Assembly (NCBI GenBank): GCA_013397075.1
Contig: VWZS01010096.1
Location: 930,001 to 994,000, forward strand
Reading direction: 5' to 3'
Source of the DNA: Rhabdornis inornatus
Taxonomy: Eukaryota > Chordata > Aves > Passeriformes > Rhabdornithidae
Length of the DNA: 64,000 nucleotides
The notes under the pieces are model-generated. The model did no database searches and was not told where the DNA came from. It saw only the letters and a list, made by a program, of their open reading frames with translations. Shown in pieces: positions 22,340-32,624 of this stretch; positions within the stretch are counted from its first letter, which is position 1, and each line of letters opens with the position of its first letter. The position numbers and the translations under genes are program-made.

Positions 22340-24525
22340 TCCATATGACTTCAGACCATGGATCTTACTTTTCCAATGGCCCCAGCAGGATGGGGAAGTG
22401 TCAGGAGCTGGGCTGGCTTTGCTAGATGTCAGTGGGTGAGCTGTGGTGGGACAGTTGGGATCACAGAGGTCTGGCCTGGTCCTTCCCTCTCTATTGCCTC
22501 ACTGGCCAGTTTGGGGGTGCCTGATGGAATATGCTCCTTACAAGGAGCTGAAATTGGCAATTCAGCAGGTTTTAATCCTACCATGAAGAAATATAAATTT
22601 TACTCAGCCAACAGGATGAAGTCCAGCTGTGTCTCCATGGGGGCTGCCATCAGGTCATTTGTGTCCTTTGCAATGCTACTGAAAGTGTCTGTCTTTGGAG
22701 GTCAGGACAGAGAAATGGGGGGGATTTTTTGGGAAGAACATAGACCTTCATCAGCCTCTGCTGAAGAGTATGGAAGGGACTTCTGATGGGGCTGGAGTAG
22801 CCATTCAGTCACCAAGGGACCATCCTGCCTCCTAACCCACCTGGTGTTGATGAAAACCCTTTCAGTGGGATCAGGTCCTAGAAGGTATTTGGGAACCAGA
22901 TGTTTTTTGCCTGTCAGTACTTGGTTGCTTTGTGACCCTGATCATGGCAATTCTCCTGTCACAGGCCCCTTTCTAGGCATTAATGTGTTTTCTTCTTTTT
23001 ACCCTCAAAAACAGAGAGATGCATGGATGAGAAGGGAGACAGTGCTGCTGCCTCCACAATGTCCCCACAAAGCAGATCACACAAAGTAAAGCAAAAGGAG
23101 AAATGTTCCTGTGTCATTGCCTACATTTATGTGTGTGTGTGTGTGTGTTTTTGTGCATGCTTCATATTAAACAGTTGCTCTACAGTGGTCTCAGAGAGCT
23201 GTTGATGTATGTCAGATACTGAAATTTCTTAAAAGCCTATTTTATGTGTAGGATATCTGGCATATTTGGTGATGAGAAAAAGAAGCAGGAGGGTAAAAGT
23301 GGCAGGAGAAACAAGGGGGCAGCTCTGGCTGTCTGTTGTGCAGTATCTTCCCCCCTGCCCTCCTGTGTCTTGGCTCTTCAGGTGAATATCTATTTGTTAG
23401 TCTTTTGGTGGGATCTCTCTTTTTTGGAAGACGGAGAGCTGTGCTGGAGCTCCCATCTTGTGGGTGGTGGTGGATGTGTTCAGGGTGGGGTGGGATAAGC
23501 AAGTTCCATGTCACTCACATAAACAGCACCTTACTGTTTCATAAAGGCCTAATTTTCCTATTTCTCTGTTTCTGTGCATCTTAACCCACAGCTTATTTTT
23601 GAAAAGCCTTTCTGCAAGCAGCATCACCTCTTACAGATGTGTGAGAGGAATAATGTGGTGTTGCCTTCCAACCACCCTTTCTTCAGCCTGTCCTGCTGTC
23701 CTGTGCTGTGCAGCAGAACCCTGTGTCCTTTTCCAGGCCATACTTGCTTCTCATTTTCTCTCTCCCAGATGTTCCCACTCTCCATGCCCACCTTGCTCCC
23801 TCAGGTGCTCAGTTTCTGCCAGCTCTATTTTTTCAGCCATGCCTACAAGGAGCTGAGCGCTGGGCATGGAGAGAAGACACAACCACCTGCATCCATACCT
23901 GCATTTCCTTGGGGAATGCTGTGGGCATTTTCTCACAGTGTAGCCTGTGTATCTCCAGAACCCCACTGAGGGCTGCAGGCCACAACTCTGTCTGAATGCT
24001 TGGAGCTGGGAGCTGGCTGAGGTGTTCCCCCTGAACAGTTGTTGTTCTGGAAGGAGATACGTGTGATGGAGCCTCAGCAGCACATCTGGTGCCTGTCCCT
24101 GCAAGGCAAGCCCTGTGGACTTGGTAGGATGTTTGCTTTTGGTACCCCCCTGAGAATCCTGTATCTTCAAGATGAGGATACAGAGGTGGAAGGCGGAGGA
24201 GTCCTGGAAGATTCAGGAGTCTTCCAGCACAGATGTTGTCCTTCCACCTCTGGCACATCCTGTGGTTCAGTGTAGCTGCTAATACTCTTTAGAGCCTGTT
24301 CCTGAGGAATGGCGTTTCTGCCTAGGCTGGGAGCTTTCCTTCAGTGATTCTGTGGGATGGCTGAAGGCTGCACCCCAAGGCAAGCAGCCAGGTAGGGCTG
24401 CTTCTTTTCTAATGTCTGGTCCTTCTTAAGTCATTTCAATAGCAAATGAACTCCAGCAGGCTCTGCAGAAGGGTGAGGCTGGGGCTCTGCTTGTCCGTTT
24501 TTTTCCCCGTGCCAGGGATGTGCTG
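22340..24525. other. Gene-free stretch with TG repeat
   Basis: Ordinary non-coding sequence apart from the TG microsatellite at 23130. Frames do not resemble proteins and no transposon end was recognised. Confidence 0.55.
23130..23148. repeat. (TG)9 microsatellite
   Basis: Uninterrupted TG units followed by a T run. A simple repeat, probably length-polymorphic. Confidence 0.95.
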
Positions 24526-24529
24526 AGCC

Positions 24530-24690
24530 AAGGATGAATGATTGGGAATCAACAAGGTGTTTAAACACCAGAATTGAAATTAATGTCCCCTCATTGCCAG
24601 TGAGGTTGCCAATACATTACAGCAAGCACCTTCCCAAAGTGAAATGAATGTTTGTTTATCCTCATGAAATATACATCAAAACATGTTGGT
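24530..24690. promoter_or_regulatory. Enhancer-like block with 14-bp palindrome
   Basis: AT-rich unique sequence centred on the perfect palindrome GGTGTTTAAACACC (24556-24569), followed by GAATTGAAATTAATGTCC and TGTTTGTTTATCC. The last resembles a forkhead core (TGTTTAT). Candidate conserved element. Confidence 0.37.
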
Positions 24691-24699
24691 GGGAGAGGC

Positions 24700-24960
24700 T
24701 GCTAACGAGAGCCGGACTCTCCCTTAATTCCCATCTGGGAGCAGGCACCGCTCCTCTCCTTTCCTTTCCTCTCTGGGCCTGAGTTTTGAAGCCTAACCCG
24801 TCCGCAGCTGTGTATCCAAAAGCATTAATATGGCTTTAATGAAAACTCCGGTTGATCTGTCCAAAGATATTGATGAGTGGTCCTCAATCGTATTAATCTT
24901 CTCATTGCGGGAGGAAATGAAGGCAGCGAGCGGGGCCGTCAGGTGCTGCTGGAAGAGGAG
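24700..24960. promoter_or_regulatory. Enhancer-like block
   Basis: Unique sequence with CTAACGAGAGCCGG, AAAGCATTAATATGGC, GCTTTAATGAAAACTCC and CGTATTAATCTTC, and a modest number of CpGs. Similar in texture to neighbouring blocks at 24.53 and 25.1 kb, suggesting one extended regulatory cluster of about 1 kb. Confidence 0.37.
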
Positions 24961-25079
24961 GGTGAGCCGGGAGCAGGGATGGCCACGGCCAGCCTGGCCC
25001 TGCCTCCAGGGCTGCGCCTCCTCCTGCTTCTGCCTGGTTTTCTCGTATCTGTTCTCTCAGAAACTGGAAATGAAGGGTG

Positions 25080-25215
25080 GACTGCGCGGCGCAATTCCAG
25101 GCCGGTATTTAACATTCAAATCATTAAATTTCCACCGATAAATCCATTACTGTTAATTATATTGAAAGGGCTAACGATCCATCGACAGTATTCTGCCATC
25201 AATTCCCATTCCTGT
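25080..25215. promoter_or_regulatory. Enhancer-like AT-rich block
   Basis: Contains GGTATTTAACATTC, CATTAAATTTCCACCG, CTGTTAATTATATTG and GCTAACGATCCATCG. Unique and AT-rich within G/C-rich flanks. Confidence 0.35.
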
Positions 25216-25344
25216 CCGATGGCCACCTCACCTCCAGCCCCTGCCAGGGCATGTTTTTGGGGGGCTCCCCCCCTGCTTTGCAGCTTTCTCTGTGGCACGG
25301 TGCTCCTGCCATCCCCTTCTCCCCGAGCGCAGGCTGCTCCTCGA

Positions 25345-25535
25345 TAGGAGCACGCTACACTTCTTTATGGCTTATGGCAAACTGCCTTGATTACTTCTAC
25401 TGTTGTACCCATTATGTGAATTAAATATGTATTCAGTTGCATGCTGCTTGCGTTGTTATTGCAGGGTGACATATGGTAGTGACTCAATTAGAATGAAACT
25501 AGCATTAGATAACCCTTCTGATTACATGCATCCCA
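25345..25535. promoter_or_regulatory. Enhancer-like block with acceptor-like motif
   Basis: Unique AT-rich sequence (GTGAATTAAATATG, GACTCAATTAGAATG, GCATTAGATAACC). It includes TTGTTATTGCAG/GGTGAC at about 25453-25470, which looks like a splice acceptor, but the downstream frames are short and no donor-bounded exon with a known protein emerges. A conserved non-coding element is the simpler reading. Confidence 0.35.
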
Positions 25536-25539
25536 GCCC

Positions 25540-26555
25540 TCTCGGCAGCCTGGCTGCTGCCGCCACCGCCACCGCCTCGCCTGATCTCCCGTCAGCGCCC
25601 GGCTGCAGGTCCCATTAGCCACCAGCACATCCAGAGCCGGGCCTTAGGCAGCAGGAGGCTGTGCAGGATGAGGCCGTGGCCCGTGGGTGCTGTTGTGTTG
25701 CTTGCAGCAGGAGGGATGCTGGCACTGATGCTCACAGTGGCACTCAAAACACGTTGTTTGCATGCTGGGCTTTCCCTGTGGCTTTCCATCCCAAGCTGCT
25801 TTACCTTTGCTTGGCAGTAGTGCCTGGGTGTTTCAGAACCCAGAAATTCCTGAGCATAGGGAGACTGTCCACTGATGGGAAGCAGTGCCACCCCTTGCAA
25901 GCACCCCTTTGCACCAGGATGAAGTTCCCAATGAAGTTTGATGTTGTCCTCAAAGCAGCAGCAAAAAGCACCTAAGTTTGGTTTGGTACACGGCTGCTTG
26001 CAGCTGCTGAATGGCACCAAGCTTTCTATAAAGGAAAGGGATCAAATGGTCAGTGGTGGTGTTTTCCTGCCTTCTCTCTCTGGGTGAGAGTGCCTGGTGA
26101 GAAGGTCTTGGAGGGAGCTAGGTGTTTGGGGCTTTCAGCAGGGCAGCGCTGGGTGGCTTTGGCACTGCTGCCCTCTGGTGCCATGCTGGCTGCTCCCTGG
26201 AGAGCCCTGGTGGGCCTTCATTGGAACTAGAGCATCTTCTGCTTTCTCAGTTTCCTCCTACCCTGCAGAAAAACAGCCTGAATCTTACATTTCTTGAAGG
26301 TAGGAAGGCTGGGTTTCCCTGCACGCTGCTCACATCACTTCTGTCCATTGGAGGGCTCTGCTGCAGGCACAGCAGAAGATGCTGCTGGTCCTGCCGGCAA
26401 GTTGAATTTTGGTAACCAAAACCTGGAAGGTTTGGCTATTCCACACAGCAGCCAAACCTGCTGTGTCTACCCACAGGGCATTAGGTCTCCCCAAAGCTTG
26501 GGGACTGAACAAAGCAAGTTCTGAGCCTGCCCCCTTGCTCCAAACCCAGTGATTT
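25540..26555. other. Gene-free stretch, nothing recognised
   Basis: G/C-rich filler with a short GCCACCGCCACCGCC run at 25559-25575. No repeat tail or exon was recognised. Confidence 0.5.
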
Positions 26556-26559
26556 TGCT

Positions 26560-26960
26560 TTATAGCTCTGCAAATTGTTTGTCAGCAAATCCTGATGCAA
26601 GAGTAAATAGGAAATGGATTAATTCTATAAGCATGTGTGGGTTTCAGAAACAAATCTCAGCCTGTGAGCTGTTTGCAAACATTTCTCTCCGGGGGTTGCT
26701 CTCTGGTTAGTCCCAGCGCCCAGTTTCTCCTCTCGTGTTAGGCAAAGGAAGGGCCTTTTAAAATTTTTTTTTAAATAAAGCGAATAATGGTAGCAATCAA
26801 CGAGCAAATAACATACTTCCCAGTGACAGGACTGAGCTAAATACAAATTTTATCTGGGTACATATATAGCTATTGAGAGGGATGTTTATGAATGGGAAAT
26901 AATACAGCTCAACAAAAAAAACCCCAAACATTCGTGCGTTTTTCCACATCACAGCTCAAG
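26560..26960. promoter_or_regulatory. AT-rich island, enhancer-like
   Basis: About 400 bases of unique AT-rich sequence (GTAAATAGG, GGATTAATTCTATAAGC, AATAAAGCGAATAATGG, GTACATATATAGC). Nothing in it is tandem apart from short A and T runs. It is a candidate element or simply an AT-rich patch. Confidence 0.3.
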
Positions 26961-26964
26961 AGTT

Positions 26965-29000
26965 CAGTTTGCACCTTTCATTGTGCCTTCATTCTTTGTA
27001 TTTCTCGTGCCTGTTCCCTGTGAGCCTGTGTGGGGGTGTGTGTACACAGGGGCTGCACACACATTATGCTGTCAGACCACTGCAGGAAGCTTCATTCTTG
27101 CTTTTGCCAAGTGGGAAGTTTCTTTTTGCAGCAGAATAAAGGCCTTTCCCAGCAGAGAACCGGGAGTCTGTGGTAAGGTGATTGCTGCTGGAGCCCTAAT
27201 CCTTTTGCTCATTTCAGACAGGAGCCCAAATCCCATTAGCATCCTTCCAGACTCAGGGTTTTCTGGGGGCTTTGCAGCATAGCCCAGCTTGTGGTGCAGA
27301 GGACAGGCAGGGTCTGGCCTGTGAACCAGAACTGTGGTGGGTGCTGCATGAGCCCCCCCAGCTCTGGGGGAATCATGGAGAGGATGCTCCTGTGCAAACG
27401 CTCTTTCTGTTTGAGCTCTTCAAATTTTGGGTGCTCAGCAGAGCTTGGTGCTGGCGTTGCTTTGGGGTCCTGAGGTGCTGCTCTCCTTTACCAGGAGTCA
27501 GAGCACCAGGTTCAGTTTCCAAACTCAAAGCCTTTCTGGTTGCTGGGTGTGTTTTCCTCCCCAAGCAGAGGTGGAGGGGTGAGCTGGGGGTGGTGTGGGG
27601 CTCTCGGAGCAGGATCCATCCCTTTATTGCTTGCCTTGCTATCGCTTGGGTTGCTCTGGGCTAGAAAACCGTCAGCTCATACAAATGACTGACAGCAGCC
27701 AGCGTCAGCCCTTGGCAGGTATGTAAACAAAAGAGGGAACCGTTTTCTGCTTGCTCTTTTCTTTTTCCCTTCTTATTTTTTATTTGTTTTTTCTTTTCTT
27801 TTTTTTTTTCGTTGTTTATTTGAAAGCCTTGTGGCGTGATGCCACCCTATACATATCTCCATTCAGGGCTGATGAGGGCCTTGCCTGATGTCAAGCTGCA
27901 GGGTATCAGCTTGATTTTAAAGCTGCTTTGCACAAAGGAGTTGGAGAGGCAGATAACTGGGGGGCTTCAGGGATGGTTACCTGCTCCCCATGTTTTCTGA
28001 GCCCTCCCAACCTCCCTCTCCTCTGAGCATCCCCTCCAGCCTCATCCTTCGACTGCTGGCGGGTGCATCCCTGCTGGTTTCTGTAAAGCTGCCTGGTGAG
28101 CACATCTCCCAGATCTGCAGGCTGTCAAGGGCTATGTCTCTCTCCAATTGATTGGAAAAGTTCTTGTGCATGTAATTATTTTTAAATTCTTTTTTCCCAG
28201 TGAAGAACACCACCTGAGCAGGTCTCTGTTTGTCAGGCCAGCGTGGCTCATGCAGAAGGGAGGTGAGCTTGCAAATAGTGACTTAAAATGAGCACCGATG
28301 CAGTCCTACCAAGGAAAAGCAAAAATACTGGGAAAAGTACATTTTTTTCTGCTGGACTTTTGCTTTCTAAAGTGCTAGGCAGTTTCTTAAGGTGGTATTT
28401 ATTATTTTTGGGTTTTTTATTATAAGCTAGCAATACTTACTTGGGTGGGTTCCCCCTTGCCCTCCCTACTGCTGGGTGGTGGGGTCATCTGTGCAGCTGC
28501 AGGAGGGAGCAGGCAAACCCCTGGCTGTTGGCAGCCTGATTTCAACCCTAGGGAATTTTACAGGAGTGAAAGGAGATAAAAAACACCATGAGGCCACTAA
28601 GCCACGAGCTGGAGTGGATTATCTAAGTGGATTAGGGGTTCCTGAGTGGGGCTGGCGTGGAGCAGATGGGGTTTTGCCTGTTCTGCTGTGGGGTTCTGGT
28701 GGCCTGTAGTAGGTTGAATCCTGCCCTTGGGTGTGAGCAGCTGCCTGCACTCACTCACCCTCAGCTGGCGTTGGAGGGAAGGTAGGGTATGGTCCTCTGT
28801 CCCCCTTTTTAAGTCATTGTGTCCCCAGGGAATCTGGGCACAGGGTGGGGACAATGTACTCCCTGTTCCTGTGCACTGTAAGCACCGTGCTCATCTCTGA
28901 GGGTCTTTTGGGTGGAAATAAAACACAGGCCTGTCTCTCTCCACATGTAACATGCCTGCACTTCTTTCCCCTTTTTTCTCTCGCTCTCCTATTTTTTCCG
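26965..29000. other. Gene-free stretch with T-rich low-complexity tract
   Basis: Non-coding filler. A T-rich, pyrimidine-biased tract runs from about 27755 to 27820 (several T runs broken by C, G and A). A tract TTCTTTTTTCCCAG near 28188-28201 resembles a splice acceptor, but no exon follows that I can defend. Confidence 0.5.
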
Positions 29001-29006
29001 TTCCTC

Positions 29007-29022
29007 AAAAAAAAAAAAAAAA
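29007..29022. repeat. A16 homopolymer
   Basis: Sixteen consecutive A residues. I looked for a retroposed body upstream and target-site duplications and saw none, so this is called a simple repeat rather than a retrogene tail. Confidence 0.9.
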
Positions 29023-29039
29023 GGAGAATAAACTAAACC

Positions 29040-29340
29040 CCCAGCAGAAAGCAAGCTGTGATACTGTCGGGCCTGGCGTTGATGTTATTTATTTTCCTCA
29101 GTTGCTGCTCTGGAAGCCTGGAGTTGACAGAGCGGTTTTGTAGAATAGAAACATTATAGACTGTTACTGTCAGAGTGTTAAATGTGATGGATAGAGAAAT
29201 ACAGGGGAGGGAGGGGACTTTACACTAGCCATGTCTGCCAGCGAGGGTGCTCATGGGAGAATAAACCATCCGCATATAAGAAATGAATGAGGTAATGTGG
29301 CGGGAGGTAATGGACTCTTGCAACAGAGATGCGCCTTGCC
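29040..29340. promoter_or_regulatory. Enhancer-like block
   Basis: Unique sequence with GATGTTATTTATTTTCC, GTGTTAAATGTGATGG, GAGAATAAACCATCCGC and GAGGTAATGTGGCGGG. No repeat or coding explanation. Weak compositional call. Confidence 0.28.
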
Positions 29341-29344
29341 GGCT

Positions 29345-30178
29345 GGACTTAACCCTTGCCACGCCACTGATGGCACAGGGTGGCCTGGGGGTGCCTGCCC
29401 TGCTCACCTGTGGCCCTGAGATCCAGCCAGTGTTGGGCCAGGTGTGATGGGAAGAGCTGGGTTGTCCCTGTGGAGCAAGGGGAGCACTGCCTAAATCCAT
29501 GCAGACCCCGCTCCCTCGCGGCAGCGCGCACTGGGCTTGTCACAAGGACAAGATATGATGGATCTCTCCAGGATGGAGAATCTTTGGTGAGCACCAAGAG
29601 GTGTATTGATCACCCATCAGCAAAGGAACCCGTGCTGCTTGGGAGGTGCAGAGGATGCAGCAGCCCAGTGGCTCACTTGGGGTGTGTCTGGGCATGGAGT
29701 CCTCCTGAGGATGGGTTTGGAGATCTTGGAGTTCAGTCAGCAAGGTGAAGAGCACAGGGTAGAAGAACAAGTAGCCCTTGAGTCTTTAGTCAGTGGAGAG
29801 GTGCTGGGAAGCTGAGGGGCTTCACCTGCATTTGTGGCTGGTTGTGCACAGTGCTAAGTGGGGATCCAGAACCAAAACCCTACGGTGTTTGTGTTTGAAA
29901 TGTCATTTCTTGTGTTTGGAGGGATGGGTTAAGTGGGGAGAGCCTGTGGTGGTTGGTGCCCTCCAGCTCTGTATTTATGTTGTGGGAGGGAAGACAGGCT
30001 GTGTGCATCTCTTTTTCTGGTTCACACTGATGATTTTTCCTAACTGACAAATTGTGTTTTGAAGGCTAATGAGTGCTAGGTGCTTGTTTCCATTGCTCCT
30101 TCTCACAGTTTTTCCGTAGTTCTCCCCATGAGGAGATCTCATGGATGGCGTTACCTCCTGCCTCAGGACCACAGACTC
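29345..30178. other. Gene-free stretch, nothing recognised
   Basis: Non-coding filler leading up to a CR1 insertion. No exon or RNA gene was seen. Confidence 0.5.
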
Positions 30179-30180
30179 AA

Positions 30181-30470
30181 GAGTGGTTTGGGTTGGAGAA
30201 GAGACCTTGAAGATCATCTTGTTCTAAGCCCTCTTAAGACACTTTTCAGGAGATCAGTCTGCTCCAAGCCCCATCTAACCTGGCCTGGAACAGTTCCAGG
30301 GGTGGAGCATCCACAGCTTCTCTGGGCAACCTGTGCAAGGGCTTCCCCACCCTCACAGCAAAAAATTTCTTCCCAGTACCTAATCTAAACCTACCCTCTG
30401 TCAGTTTGAAGCCGTTCCCTCTTGTCCCAGCATTAGAGACTCTGGAATAAAATCTCTGTGTTCCTTACGA
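30181..30470 (-). mobile_element. CR1 LINE 3' end fragment, antisense
   Basis: A 5'-truncated CR1 copy, reverse-complemented. In plus-strand order the landmarks are GGTTTGGGTTGGAGAAGAGACC, GAAGATCATCTTGTTC, CATCTAACCTGGCCTGGAAC, GGAGCATCCACAGCTTCTC, TGGGCAACCTG, CCCACCCTCACAGC, ATTTCTTCCCAGTACC, ATCTAAACCTACCCTCTG and TTCCCTCTTGTCCC. This covers about the last 290 bases of the element (end of ORF2 and 3' UTR). Substitutions and small indels indicate an old insertion. The left edge lacks the usual octamer tail repeats. Confidence 0.93.
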
Positions 30471-30584
30471 GGCTGATGGGCTTGCAGGGGGCAAGGAGCC
30501 TGAGGGCAGGGGGCAGCCCTGGCAGCTCTCACTGCCCCTTCCCTTCACGCTTCGCTGGACATCCGGCCTGACTGCGCAAAGTTT

Positions 30585-30640
30585 GTCGTAGGCAGCGTGT
30601 GTGAGTAATCGAATTACTTCCTTGTGCATTTTATCCTTGC
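30585..30640. promoter_or_regulatory. Paired-class P3 homeodomain dimer site
   Basis: TAATCGAATTA (30606-30616) fits the palindromic P3 consensus TAATYNRATTA that paired-class homeodomains bind as cooperative dimers. It sits in a short unique patch with several CpGs. The match is exact, but a single site is weak evidence of function. Confidence 0.35.
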
Positions 30641-30924
30641 TGACACCATCTTATCTCCAGCTCATGGAGCTTCGTTCACGTCCTTGGAGGAGGCCCTCAG
30701 CCTTAGTGAGTCCTTGCTAACCCTTCATGTTGCTCATGTTCTCGTCAAACCCAGTGCTGCTTTGTGCTCTGCTCCTGGAAATAAACTTATTAAGCAGCAG
30801 TGGGAAAACCTCCTGCATCCCTGGTCTTGTTGAAAAAGCCATTCATTTCTGCTTTCTGCCACCTCTTAACCAACCTTTAGTCCTTGCTTTTTCGGAGAGG
30901 AGAGTTAAATTTGTCAGCTGATGA

Positions 30925-31380
30925 AACTTTGGGGGACTCCAGATGATGCCAGTGGTGCTTCGTGCCGCCTGTTGCTGGGTAATAGATTAGCCAGGTACGT
31001 TTCTTCTTCCTTACGGGCACTGCCAGTTAATCTCGGTGGTATCATGTCCATCTCAAGGCTTTATCCTATCTATTTATCATCTTAGCCTGTACTGAAGTGA
31101 GACTCACAAGTCGGTGAATCTGTGGCTCATCTCACTCCATTTTTTAAAAATAGGGTATGACACTTTGTGTCCTCTAGTGTAATGAGAGATTGAGCTGCTA
31201 ATGAAAATATGCAATCATTTTATTTCTGAGTCCCTGCAGAACTCTAAGGCAGGTATTATCTGGTCCTGGTGACTCCTCATTTTTCATTTTCCAAACGTGC
31301 TTTAACATCACTTCTTCTGACATCTCAATCTCTGATTGAGCCTCATCTTTGCCACCTGAAAGATGGCTCACGGTTGTGGA
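30925..31380 (-). mobile_element. Ancient CR1/L3-like LINE, reverse-transcriptase fossil
   Basis: A heavily decayed non-LTR retrotransposon on the minus strand. The frame at 31198-31470 preserves a peptide containing MKNEESPGPDNTCLRVLQ, with SPGPD (31258-31272), the hallmark of the first reverse-transcriptase block of CR1/L3/L2-type LINEs, in the usual setting K..KSPGPDG..PRVLQEL. Further along, in broken frames, plus-strand text such as GCCTGTACTGAAGTGAGACTC and TTTTTTAAAAATAGGGT matches the pattern I recall for the antisense of amniote L3/CR1-like ORF2. The order of landmarks is collinear with that element. It is much more diverged than the CR1 tails elsewhere in the window. The family is inferred; the RT origin is fairly secure. 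Confidence 0.7.
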
Positions 31381-31384
31381 ACAC

Positions 31385-32235
31385 ATGGTGTTGGGTTGCT
31401 GAAGGCTGAGGTCTGCTTTCTCCTGCATCCTTGCACCCAGTGGCCACAGCCACAGACACTCCTGCAGCAATAGGCCCTATCTGGATGATGCCAAGGTCCA
31501 GCCTTGTTGGGTTTTTGGCAAAATTTATCCTCATCTTCATTTGCGAGATCCTAGCTAGTTAAAGAACACAACCAATTAAAGCATCATCTGTTTGTGATAT
31601 GGGTGAGTTTGAGGAATTCCCTTGTGTTTGCCTGCTACTTCTTTGGGGTCTGGATTAGATTTCTTAGGGGTTCAGTGGGAATCCCCAGAACTTTTCTGTC
31701 CAGAAAAAATATACTCAGTTTATTTCTTGTATACTCTGACTGCAGCCACTAGAACCTGGTCATACTGGTGCTGGACCTGCCGTTGCCTTCAGATAGTGGC
31801 AGAGAGGCAGGAGGAGCTGATGTCAACCCAAAATCTGTTTCCTGTGAAGGAGCAGTGGGGGCTGCCTGCCCTGGGGGTGCAGCCTCAGTGGGAACCACAG
31901 GGACTTCACCATCCCTTGGTGGATTGTTGTATTACTCCAGCGTCTTGACAATCGGTCCACAAATCCCTTCTCCTGGTTTTTTTTGAGCTTTGCTCTCCAA
32001 ATCAGCTTGATTTGGCAAAAGGCTTCCATGGCAGTGCGTCACAGGTAATTTATTCCCGGGTGCTGTAATCTGAAGGAAAGCAGAGCGAGGGACCTCCAGT
32101 CACAGCCGCGCGCACACGCAAAAAGTTAAGTATTCTTGCTTTCGCTGACAGTACAAAGGTGTCATATACGAGAAGGATTGACACAGACCAAAGGGTCTTG
32201 TGGGAAATATGATAATAACTATAAAGAAGACAGAT
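31385..32235. other. Gene-free stretch, possibly more LINE debris at the left
   Basis: The first 150 bases may continue the LINE upstream of the RT block, but I cannot align them by eye. The rest is unremarkable non-coding sequence. Confidence 0.4.
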
Positions 32236-32239
32236 TATT

Positions 32240-32620
32240 CCCCAGTTGCCAACATTCAAACCTTTTTACAGTCAGTTCAAACATATAAAACTTTATTGCT
32301 GTAGCAGAAAGGGGAACAATTTCTGGTTGCACAGCTTTCCCAGGGCTGGGTTTATACTGTCTGTGTTATTGCTCTATAGTGGCATTTTAAAGTTTATTGA
32401 ACAAGACTTTTACAATTGAAGGAAGTATATAAAACTGTAAATTTATTAGATTTTTCAGGATAAGTGCCCTTTCTAGTTGTGCTCAAGAATTCGGAGCTAC
32501 AAGAAACTGCTAGTTACAAGACTTATTAATATTAAAGACTGAGAGAGCGCACATTTTATACCTTAACTGATCTAAAAAATAATATTATGATATTACTGAA
32601 AATCTGAGCTGTCACTGAGC
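32240..32620. promoter_or_regulatory. AT-rich island, enhancer-like
   Basis: Nearly 400 bases of unique AT-rich sequence (CATATAAAACTTTATTGC, TTTAAAGTTTATTGAAC, GACTTATTAATATTAAAG, AATAATATTATGATATTAC). Several TATA-like strings occur (CATATAAAAC, GTATATAAAAC at about 32428), but no downstream transcript is visible. Candidate element. Confidence 0.3.
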
Positions 32621-32624
32621 AGGG

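Noticed and set aside
29007..29022. A16 run considered as the tail of a processed retrogene
   Set aside because: No coding or RNA-like body upstream and no target-site duplication visible.
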